From: Sweltsa coloradensis
Taxonomy: Eukaryota > Arthropoda > Insecta > Plecoptera > Chloroperlidae
DNA: 64,000 nt
Assembly: GCA_024449915.1 (NCBI GenBank)
Contig: JAMZAV010000030.1
Coordinates: 62,001-126,000 of the forward strand
Direction of reading: 5' to 3'
The number at the start of each line of letters is the position of its first letter. Position 1 is the stretch's first letter. Positions 1 to 10,300 of this stretch are shown here, piece after piece. A model generated the notes under the pieces. That model was not told where the DNA came from. It did no database searches and was given only the letters and a program-made list of their open reading frames with translations. The position numbers were made by a program, and so were the translations under genes.

Positions 1-1188
1 AATGTCTTAGAAGATTACTGAAAAGTCTTTTGACTACAAGGGACTTAATCTATTTGCGTGACATTGCAATATCATTAGAGGTACGTTACTTTCAATTCAT
101 TTTACAGCGTTTAAGATCTATTTTGGCTTCTTCAAATCTTGTTATAATTTTTATATTTTTAATTTTTAATTTTTTTGTTCATCAAGGTTGAATTAATATC
201 AACTGAATAAAAATGTGTATTAACAAATTATAGATACTACGGAAAATTAAAAAAAAAAATGAATGGAAAACCTAAGTTTTAAGTGAAAAATAGCGCTTTG
301 TAGCATCTATTTTCAAAACGCTATTTTCACGTACCTCTAAATATCAATATAAGCCTGATATTTTTTGTAATTTATGTACACACAAAAATTACATTTTTAG
401 CAACGATTTTGTATATTATTCCAACAAACTGTTGTCTTCACAACTCAGCAAGTAGAAAATAAAAGCTTTATGTTATAACTTTAGAATGTCAATTTATTTC
501 CTCCCTCCCATCCCAAATAACAAGTTAAATGAAAAATAAAGTTTCAAACAAGCTACCTTTTTCTGTCTGCCTCTGACTATTATTAACATGTGTGAACTAA
601 AAAACCACAATCATAATTGACATAGTTATATACAATTTTGTACATTCGTATCGCCATACACAACAAATCTGTCCCTACTGCCCCACCTCCTCGTAATAGG
701 CCTACTTCGAATAAGAAATTAATAAATTACTAGCAAGGATGTATTCTAGCAACGTGTAGTGTTGAACGGAAAGTGATTTACAACACAGCACTTAAGCGTT
801 TCAAATAAATAATTTCGCGGGAGCTCTTAACGGCACAGCACGCTCGTGATATGTCGATATCAGTTGACCCAAGACTTCCATAATACAAGGATTGCTTCAT
901 TTCACCTCTGAACGAGAGAATTAGGACATTGCAGTTAGGTTGTTTTACTGGCGTAATTGAGACTGTTCGATGAGGTCGGGCTAACCAGGCTTTAATGAGG
1001 AAATCAAGGATCTAATTTAGATCTAGTCAGTTTACTCGGGAATTTCACCGGAGGTTTTTGTATTTAGCGCTGTGACAACTTCGAAAAAACTAAAATTGAA
1101 TGCATATTCTATATCAAGCAATACAAATAAACAAATTAATGCAACAGAGTTTGATATAACCTCAGCAGAAATATTAAAATAATCTACA
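1..1188. other. 5' flank of OR gene 1, no gene seen
   Basis: AT-rich sequence with no convincing exon, tRNA or transposon coding. It must hold the promoter of OR gene 1 if that gene is active. I do not see the TATA-bearing block that lies upstream of OR genes 2, 3 and 5, which fits the greater divergence of gene 1. Confidence 0.5.
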
Positions 1189-4100
1189 ATGGACAAAAGG
1201 AGTGAAATAATTTTCCTGGAGGATTTCGAGGAAAACCCATCACTATATGATCATGAAGAAAACCAACCTCTGCCCAAGGGTCAAGTCGAGGAAGATAAAA
1301 GGGATGAAGAGGTTTTCATAGACCTCCTTACTGACAAGAAGCCAAACCTTATGCCAAGGAAGTGGCCCAAACAAAGACAATGTCTGGATATTAATGTAAA
1401 GGCATTGTTTTATTTTGGTAAGTATTTATCTTTATCTATCACATGGCTCCTGATTGTAAGTGTGCACGTACGTGTATAAAGTACTGTTTTATTGATTGGA
1501 TTGAGGCAAGCACATAACAAGGTCGGTCCAGAATAGTAAATACTTTTCTGGCAAGCACCACGTTGAGTGCCACAATGAGATTATACATTCAGAATCATAA
1601 GCTTTTTAATGTAACAAATTAATAAGGAATTTGGATTATGAATGGAAATGTTGTAAAGTAAATTAGGTAATTATTTTATAGGAACTATTTTCCTAGTAAT
1701 TTGTCACTTTTAAAGGGCCTAAACATTATATTAAATATAGCAAATTAAACTCATTGTCAATGCCCATATTAAAGTAGTAAATAAAACCGCAATCCTCTTT
1801 CGCTTCGCCTAAAATGTTTGTGAATCTACTTACTATCACCCTAAATAATGTGGTCACTATTAACTCTTGTCGAATGATATCTATCCAGGGTTTTGGCCAG
1901 CCGAGGGTCCCGAAAGGCGAGACATGTTGTTCTACTGGAGATACATCTTCCCTCGAGTACAGCTCGTTCGAATGGTGTACAGCATGATCTTTCAAGCAAT
2001 TAACATATCTCTCGTATGGGGAAATCCATCTCAAATGGTCGAGTACGGGGCTATGCTTGGAAGTTACGCAATGGTCCTTTCTAAATGTACGGCGCTCTTT
2101 TTAAACCAGGCCACAATGCGTGATATGGCATCAACCCTTGAGAGACTTTGTTCTCACAGTTCCACTACCAATAAACAACTCAAGATGTCCATGGAAAAAA
2201 CAAATCGAATAGCGGATTTTTTAACTAAATTATTTGTTATGCTCACAGCTATTATAAGCGCGTTACTTGCATTAGGCCTCATAATTCAAGGATTCATTAA
2301 AGGAACAATACCGTTCAGGTAAATATGTAAACACACACTTATTAACTTTGAAAATATTGTACATTAAGGAGCTGGTTTATTCATTAAACACTAACCACAG
2401 TGGCACTTACGATTAGGACGTTGGTCCAAAGCGTATGGCTCTACGAGAACGTGGGTTCGAATCCCGCATATGGCTTGAGTTATTTGTAATTGTCCTTTCA
2501 CCACTCGTCGTCTCGAATAGCTTTAGTGCATTAATATGAGACTTATCAACAGAAATCATCATCTGAAACATCAAATTAAGGATATTTTCATCCCATTCAT
2601 CACTAGCCTTTTCAAGCAACTTATGATGCACTAACATTAATTATAATCAAGGAATCAAATCCTCAAATATCAAATTGATGGTCACTCTAAAATACCTTTT
2701 AATCATGATAGAGAGCGGGCTCTAATGATCTTTATTACCAACAGACGTTGGTTTCCATACGACGCCTACTCATCCCCGGCCTACGAAGTGACACTGATTT
2801 GCACATTTCTTACGGTGCCTTTTGATACTCATATCGTCGTCGTATGCGGCACGACGTTCGTAGCGATGGCAATGCACATATTAGAACAATTTCAAGCCCT
2901 GTCCCACAAACTAAAGCACGTGCGGGCTTTGTGACCACAGCCCATAAGAATGAGGATAATGTGACGTTGCTGCCTGATTATCCAGTCTTGCCAGTAACCA
3001 ATGAGAACACTAAACACGATGTCAGAACTATGCCACAGCAGAGTTCGAAGTGGAACCAGGGTAAAGCAGTGAGCTATGGAAACGCTACAAAAGCTCGTAA
3101 GGAAATGGGACGAGTTGTAACGAAGGGTAGTGTAAGGAACAAGAAAAAGTCGCTGGGTGTTGGTGGAGCCAGACCACGAAGATTAGAGGCTCGATTGAAG
3201 ACGCCGAAGATCGAATCTGAGAGAAAGACTCTTCAGCAAATGGAACGTTTTATAAAACTTTGTATCCAGGATCACCAAGCACTGATACAGTAAGTTGTTT
3301 TTCGAGGGTTTTCCACCCACTATATTCAACTTTAGGGCTCCCAGCTCAAACCAAATAACATTTATGATTAAAAATCATCCCGAATAAATCTTCCCGTGGT
3401 GAACTAGTCGGTGAATTACAATGTCAACGTCAACGTTGCAGCTATGGTGCTTTAAACAACTTTAGCCATGTAGACGATTTCTTTCATCGTATTTTTAATA
3501 TGTTTTTAGGTTTTGAATAAAGGGACAGCCTGTATCCTAGATGATAGGTGGAAGCAGCATAAAAGACGCCAGGGAGCGCCTAAACAGAGGTTACAAGCTG
3601 CAGCACAGCTCATATAGGATGCACCGTCTCTAACTTTCTATGAAGGAAGCACACGTCATATATTTATAACATATAAGTTGTCTTTGAAATTACTCGCTAT
3701 ACTTAAACTAATTTCTGTTTAACAGGTTATGTGCTCAGCTGGGCAGCGTCTTCAAGTTTATGCTGTTCTTTCTAGTCGCCTTTACTATTTTCTGTGGTAT
3801 TCTAGTTCTTTACGTCACAACATTGGTAAGATTTATAATCATTTCATTATGAAGACATAAAAATCAAATTAGTTACTTATCTTTGATCAACTGTTTTCAG
3901 GCGCATTCTGCTGATCTCAAGTTCCTATCAGTAGCTGCTATCTCGTTGCTGTGCTATGTCGAATACTTATTTTACTGTTGGTATGGGAATCGCATAACCG
4001 AAGAGGTAATTTATAATTATTGTTTGTGGTATAAATAATGATTTGTTAATAAAAAAATATTAATTCTGGAAATGATATGCGTATAAGCTAAATAATTTTG

Positions 4101-4711
4101 TTACAGAGTGAGAACGTCCGCGAGGCCATGTACGACTGTGATTGGTTCGGAGCCTCGGACAGTTTCAAGCGCTCCATGAGAATAGTGATGCTGCGCACTT
4201 ATAAGCCAATCATCATCCGAGCTGGAGGTCTGCCCTTGTCAATGCCGACCTTCAAGAAGGTGAGGGGTGATATAGTTAGTATCAGAATCATCAGGATTCA
4301 CACTGATTGGCGACATCAATTTGCTGGCATCCTTTAAGTTGATCCGATTAATATTAAATGTCACTTGAGGTCACAAAACAAAAACATAGGAAACAATCAA
4401 TTATGTATTTGTGAAATTAATTGTGTATCCTATTCAGTAAAATCAAATGGTTTGGAAATTGGAGAACATAAAATAATATTTTGTAGAAAAAATATGAAAA
4501 ATAAAAATGTTATTGATGAATTACTTAATTTAACTATTAAAATATTTAAAAACATTGGAGATAAATGCATGCTATATTGTCAGAATGAATCATAATCAGA
4601 ATAGAAAGAACGCGAAATTAATTGTTTGTTTTATTTCAGATATACAAAGCTGCATACTACCTGAACATGATAATGAGTAAACTTTTTCATGGGGAGAAGT
4701 TAATTCAATAG
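1189..4711 (+). CDS. OR gene 1: divergent odorant receptor, one frameshift as given
   Basis: Seven-exon 7tm_6 odorant receptor; the span includes introns. Exons: 1189-1417, 1889-2318, 2745-3289, 3726-3825, 3901-4005, 4107-4259, 4640-4711. All junctions use gt/ag and keep the array's phases (1,2,2,0,0,0). The N-terminus is longer (76 residues in exon 1, rich in Asp and Glu) than in the other copies. Exon 2 starts GFWPAEGPERR; exon 6 has EAMYDCDWFGAS; the protein ends KLFHGEKLIQ. Exons 2-5 are clearly diverged from the other genes, but exon 6 is nearly identical to theirs. Exon 3 is one base short near 2929: compared with the GCT AGT GTG of other genes it reads GCT TT GTG, which puts a stop at 2932-2934. 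The downstream frame stays open to 3289, so this is a very young pseudogene or a sequence error. A corrected protein would be about 544 aa. Expected role: ligand-binding subunit of an Orco-containing cation channel in olfactory neuron dendrites (family knowledge). Confidence 0.85.
2398..2545 (+). repeat. tRNA-derived SINE, copy 1
   Basis: Lies in intron 2 of OR gene 1. A B-box-like GGGTTCGAATCCCGC is at about 2453-2467, with an A-box-like stretch upstream (GGCACTTACGATTAGGACG). The downstream body (CACCACTCGTCGTCTCGAAT) is shared with the copies at 23107 and 39236. The tRNA-like head and common unrelated tail are what mark a SINE. Confidence 0.7.
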
Positions 4712-7097
4712 ATTATTAATTTTGATAAAAATACTAGACATTGTAGCCGTCAACATTAGAAGGCCTACAGTTTATATTTAAGTATGTTGACCACATGTTT
4801 TTTTTAGAGACTAGGAAAATCAATACCGTATGTTGTAAACCAGTTGGTGGTGTGAAAGTAGGTCAAGCCACTGGGCTGGGGAGCTCGATGCGCGGGGATG
4901 AAACGCACGGAAGACACTTTAGCGTCGACTGGCCAACAGTCAACAGGTGTAACCACCCCAGTGTGAGTGAGCCGCAGTGCTAGTGTGGCGTAATATAAAA
5001 TCAGTGTTTTTTGTGAGTTATTAAATCGAGGAAAGTGCTTCTCTGCTTTGTATAAATAAAGTCTAAAAATCATCTTCAATCTTCAATCACCAGTATTTAT
5101 ACCACGTGCGAGATAGCCGTACGATTGCAACATCAACAATACACCTCGCCCGTCGCAGCAGTACGACTGGAGCGACATCCCTACAGTGGTACAGTACACG
5201 CCAAGAAATTTGCAACAACGAACGCACAGGTCAGAACGTTTTATATAAAAGCCAACAGGATCCCCCGTAAAAATCGAACAATATAAAAAAGGAAAACCAA
5301 CTGAAATTTAAATAATCCATTAATAGTGTGAACAATTGCATAGAAAGAAAGGACAATAACACGAATTGCATTTTATTAAAACATTGAATATAGTAGTTAA
5401 TACATCATAGATTATATGATAAGGTAAACATTGTTAGTAGATTAATAAGGCCAACAAGTAATGTTTAGCTAACATTACTATTAAATTCCTATGTAAACGG
5501 GTTATTAAAAAAATTATTGTTAAGTTAAATTCTATCAAAGGTTGATTAATCATTTTTTTTTTATTCAAGGCATATATAAATATATATATATATATATGTA
5601 TATTAATTTGTCTTTTCTGTGTGAATTTAAATAAATGTGTATCAACAGTACCTATTGGCCATATCAACTATGAACTACTAATCCAGGAACCCATATAAAA
5701 ATTCTGATACATGTAACCTGAACCATTCCCTACCCTTGAAGGAACACCAAAGACTGCAAAGAACCTTTGGAATGTTTACAACATAATATACGTCCCTTTT
5801 AAGTCTAGAAAATTGTTAATGGAGTTCCTAACTAATGTATGTTGTCTGTTTATCCGAGCACTTTATGTAGCACTTGTGTTGCACTGTCACCCGAGGTAGA
5901 GGGTAGACCCTCTAGGGAGACCCTCTAGCCACCCTTCACCCCACTTATTCTTCTTCTTTTATCCCCCCCCCCCCCCCACCCCCACCCCTACTCTAAACTC
6001 TCCTGGTCTGGGTCAACAGCTTTGTGGACCAGAACGACCGAAGAAGGCAAAGCCGAATCGTCTCGTGACTATTTAGTGATTAATTTTTATATTTTTATTT
6101 GAGTTCTACTATGGCAGCCACCTTTACAATAAATCAATCTGGATAGAGATAGGAGTAAACAGCTTACCTGAGTAGAGGTGGCTGGCTGCCATAGTATACA
6201 TCTATATATTTGGGCCTAATGTTACTGAATCATAGTTATATGTATGAACACATAATGTGTGCATTACGTATTTATGAAGATACTGATTTTATAACACTGT
6301 AAAGCATAGTGAATTTATTATTTGCAGCACATTAACTACCTTAAATGGATGGAGAAATAAAAAAAGTCGATTTCAAACCCCTATGTCCAGTTGTTGATTA
6401 AAAAACGATATATTAATAGCGCTCATAGTGACAGTTTCGTTTGTGTTTTATGGTGAAAAATTGCATACTTCAAAAATTTCATTTTTGTATGTATATATGT
6501 TTTATGCAATAATGTTTTGTGAAATATTTTGAGTTTATACTCTCCACATACCCATGTATAACAAGGGTCGAGGAAAAATACAATGGTTTATATGAAAGCC
6601 CACAAGACATATTAAAATACTATGGAAATATGGAAATAAAACTATATTGTATTGTATTATTGTAAAAGTGAGGGACAAAAATAGAGGAAAACTCCAGACT
6701 CAAACACAAGCATGATAAATGACACGTAGTTTGCCATAATGTATGTGCTGATTTAAATTGCGTTGAAGGATGATTTATTTGACCTTGTGTAATCCTATAT
6801 TATTACATATGGGGAATTAAGCAAATTACTTATTTTATTACGTAAAATGAAGTACATATTATGTTGATACGTTGAAACAAATGCAAAATTCTTGAAACTG
6901 AGTTGTGCGTGTACACACTACACATATATACACCCTGCTGTAAAGGATGCCAAAATACGGGGTTTCTATAACCGATTACATTAGGCAATGAATAAAATAT
7001 CAAACAAACGTCACACAGCGATGATTATATGAGATACTAACCAGCAACGGTCATAACGTAGCATATTTAATGTCAAACTTCGTGCAATATCAAATAT
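4712..7097. other. Intergenic region between OR genes 1 and 2
   Basis: No gene seen. It contains a possible LTR-like fragment (4812-5200), a TA-rich microsatellite near 5577-5601, a poly-C run at about 5965-5977, and a small inverted repeat (6106-6196) whose arms read TATGGCAGCCACC and GGTGGCTGGCTGCCATA. The stretch 6860-7070 is the 5' flank of OR gene 2 and has a homologous copy at 26560-26770, upstream of truncated OR gene 4. Confidence 0.5.
4812..5200 (+). repeat. Possible solo LTR or LTR fragment
   Basis: GC-richer than its surroundings. It shows an LTR-like order of signals: a TATA-like AATATAAAA near 4991, then AATAAA at about 5055, then a short tail ending near CCCTACA/GTGGT, which resembles an LTR end and primer-binding site. 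No second LTR or coding region was seen, so this is a weak call. Confidence 0.3.
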
Positions 7098-7225
7098 AAA
7101 TTACGAAATAAGCGTTGCTTGAGTTGAGTTTCAGTTTTATAACCGAGTCAGTTCGCTTTTACTTCCGTAGAAGCATACGTTGTTTATTGAAGACAGTGAC
7201 TAAATCACGTAGTTTCGTTCCAAAA
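7098..7225 (+). promoter_or_regulatory. Conserved upstream block of OR gene 2 (putative promoter)
   Basis: The sequence ATAAATTACGAAATAAGC, a TATA-like TTTTATAAC (about 7137-7144), and a GTAGAAGCATACGTTG block (about 7167-7182) recur in the same order upstream of OR genes 3 and 5. Conservation across duplicated genes and position about 40-160 bp before the ATG support a promoter and 5' UTR. The transcription start is not known. Confidence 0.5.
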
Positions 7226-7260
7226 ATATTCTAAACAGACTTAAATATAGCCGTGGAATC

Positions 7261-7369
7261 ATGTACAAGTTAAGCGTATCCCCTGCTGTGGAGACCCACC
7301 TGAAGCCGAGCGGGTGGCCCAGGCGAAGACGATGCATGGATATAAACGTGCAACTATTATATTTTTATG
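7261..7369 (+). CDS. OR gene 2 exon 1, copy 1
   Basis: Encodes MYKLSVSPAVETHLKPSGWP followed by RRRRCMDINVQLLYFYG, ending in phase 1 at a gt donor at 7370. This copy lies directly behind the conserved promoter block and is the most likely first exon in transcripts. Confidence 0.8.
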
Positions 7370-10300
7370 GTACGTATAATAATTTTTGTAATTAATAATT
7401 ACTATTGTGATCAAACACGTATATTATAAACAGACTTAAATATAGCCGTGGAATCATGTACAAGTTAAGCGTATCCCCTGCTGTGGAGACCCACCTGAAG
7501 CCAAGCGGGTGGCCCAGGCGAAGGCGATGCATGGATATAAACGTGCAACTATTATATTTTTATGGTACGTATAATAATTTTTGTAATTAATAATTACTAT
7601 TGTGATCAAACACGTATATTATAAACAGACTTAAATATAACCGTGGAATCATGGACAAGTTATAAGCGTATCCCCTGCTGTGAAGACCCACCTGAAGCCA
7701 AGCGGGTGGCCCAGGCGAAGACGATGCATGGATATAAACGTGCAACTATTATATTATTTTTGTAATTAATAATTACTATTGTGATCAAACACGTATATTC
7801 TAAACAGACTTAAATATAGCCGTGGAATCATGGACAAGTTAAGCGTATCCCCTGCTGTGAAGACCCACCTGAAGCCAAGCGGGTGGCCCAGGCGAAGACG
7901 ATGCATGGATATAAACGTGCAACTATTATATTTTTATGGTACGTATAATAATTTTTGTAATTAATAATTACTATTGTGATCAAACACGTATATTATAAAC
8001 AGACTTAAAAATAGCCGTGGAATCATGTACAGCCGGGGTCATATATAAATCAAGAGGTCTGAAAGATACCTCTTTCACCGACATCTCGTGGTCAACTCTT
8101 GGTGCCATTATTTATATCGCCCTGTGAACTGCATTTTTCGACATAAATAATTAACATGGCTGCTAATGTCAAAGGAAAATTCTCTATTCACCAGAGAAAC
8201 TATCAAGCCTAGAAGAAATATAATATGGAAGGTAAAGAGAGCATTATATATCGATACCTTGGCCTAGGCATAGCATTAAGACTATGCCTTAGATCTTATA
8301 TTTGCCTTAGTTTCTAATTAATTTCGAATAATTCTATCTTGGCTGTCAAGTCTTATTTGCAAACCACTAAAGTTTGTTTTATGCTTTTGTTTTGATAAAA
8401 TTGTATTTCACTTCTGACTGCCTTCTAGATATTGACTATTTTGTTGACCAAGAGTCTTTCAAAGCCTCCTAAATAATATTAATAACATCAAATAGTCTAG
8501 GGGGCTTCCATCGATCGATAATGCAGTTCACAGGGCAATATAAATAATGGCACCAAGAGTTGACCACGAGATGTCGGTGAAAGAGGTATCTTTCAGACCT
8601 CTTGATTTATATATGACCCCGGCTGTACAAGTTAAGCGTATCCCCTGCAGCTGTGAAGACCCACCTGAAGACAAGCGGGTGGCCCAGGCGAAGACGATGC
8701 ATGGATATAAACGTGCAACTATTATATTTTTATGGTACGTATAATAATTTTTGTAATTAATAATTACTAATTTGATCAAACACGTATATTATAAACAGAC
8801 TTAAATATAGCCGTGGAATCATGGACAAGTTAAGCGTATCCCCTGCTGTGAAGACCCACCTGAAGCCAAGCGGGTGGCCCAGGCGAAGACGATGCATGGA
8901 TATAAACGTGCAACTATTATATTTTTATGGTACGTACAATAATTTTTGTAATTAATAATTACTATTGTGATCAAACACGTATATTCTAAACAGACTTAAA
9001 TATAGCCGTGGAATCATGGACAAGTTAAGCGTATCCCCTGCTGTGAAGACCCACCTGAAGCCAAGCGGGTGGCCCATAATCAGTGTCATTACTCATAGCA
9101 AAATAAATACATTTTAAGTAAGATAAAAAGTTGCCTGTTTCCAAAGCTGTCAGCCTTTTCCTTGTAAAACCCCGTTTATATTACTGGAGTTCAACGCGAG
9201 CTATGACGCGGGTCGAAACGCGAGTTATAGAAGGCAGGTTGAAATTTCCAGTGAAAACTCAACCGTCGTAGCGACTCACGTTTAAACTTACTCTCGTTTA
9301 AACGCAGAATTTTACCCGCGTAACCCACCAACTCGCGTCGAACGCGAGTAATAATCGGGGTCTAAGTGAAATCTAAGCAGCAGGTGAAAACCCAACATGC
9401 TGCACTTACCACCAGTCCTTAAACATACCAGTGCCCAGCTACTTTCGATGATATAGCCTGATGCAAAATTAATCTTATCGTCAATTAGTTTTCTTAGAGT
9501 CATTACCATTTTTAAATGTTGTTTTCTTAATTGGATTTCCGTGAATATATTGATGGTGAAGTGTAAAACTTAGGCATATTATAGAACTCTGTGTACTCTA
9601 ACTTTTAGTAGCCATGCGTCATAAGATTAAAAAAGTTGTGATCTCCAATATCTGGTTTATGTAGTTAACACCAAAACTTTGCCATTTTTCTTTAACATAA
9701 ACTAAAATAGACGAAATTTATATTTTAGGTTTAACACTTACAGTTTCGGAATTCGACTAATTTTATTTGAAAAAATAAAGGAATACATCAAATTTTCAGG
9801 AACAAAACTTTAGAGTTAATACAATTCAGAAATTAAAAAAGTCCGCCTGAATTGTAGTAAATAATAACAATTACACCTACGGGAGTGTTTCCCGACTAAC
9901 CAAATCGAGAAAAAAACTTTAGAGATTATGTAACTCGCCCAATTCGAAGGGTGAGAGAAGAGTTGATGTTGATGTGTCATCCATGTTTCCAGGTCACTGG
10001 CCGGCCGAGGGTCCTGAAAGGCGGGGGAAACTGTTCTACTGGAGATATCTGTACCCCCGATTCCAAATCGTTCGGATGATGTACAGCATAATCTTCCAAA
10101 CTATAAATATCTCTCTTGTGTGGGGAAATGTATCTTACATGGCTGAATATTTAATTGTGTTGGCAATGTACCTTATGGCATTTGTAAAACTCGCCACAGT
10201 CTTCTTCTATCGAGATACTCTACGCGAGATGGTCACCACCCTAGAGAAGATGCAGACTTCAAGACATGCTATAGACAAACCCCTCAAGACGTCAATGGCG

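Larger units (their letters stand above)
7226..9075 (+). repeat. 195-bp tandem array of OR first exons (about 6.5 copies)
   Basis: Each unit holds about 35 bp of 5' UTR (CAGACTTAAATATAGCCGTG), a 36-codon first exon plus one base, its splice donor (G|GTACGT) and about 50 bp of intron. ATG positions are 7261, 7456, 7651, 7830, 8025, 8821 and 9016. Spacings are 195, 195, 179, 195, 796 and 195; the 796 is a 195-bp unit plus 3 bp plus a 598-bp insertion. Units differ at only a few bases, so the amplification is recent. Copies 1, 2, 4 and 6 are intact. Copy 3 is frameshifted and has lost its donor, copy 5 is split by a MITE, and copy 7 stops after GGGTGGCCC. Only copy 1 has the conserved promoter block in front of it. 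Confidence 0.93.

Noticed and set aside
5434..5667. Open frame on the minus strand in the intergenic region
   Set aside because: Low-complexity AT-rich translation with no similarity and no splice or codon signal.
8547..8744. Open frame fusing the MITE end with the first-exon copy
   Set aside because: Reads the exon in the wrong frame (VKRIPCSCEDPP in place of KLSVSPAAVKTH); chance frame across the insertion.
9974..9992. ATG codons just before exon 2 (also at 19369, 36041 and 63339) as gene starts, giving MSTMFPGHW-type N-termini
   Set aside because: They precede a consensus TTTCCAG acceptor. The phase-1 join with the upstream first exon restores GHWPAEGP in every copy.
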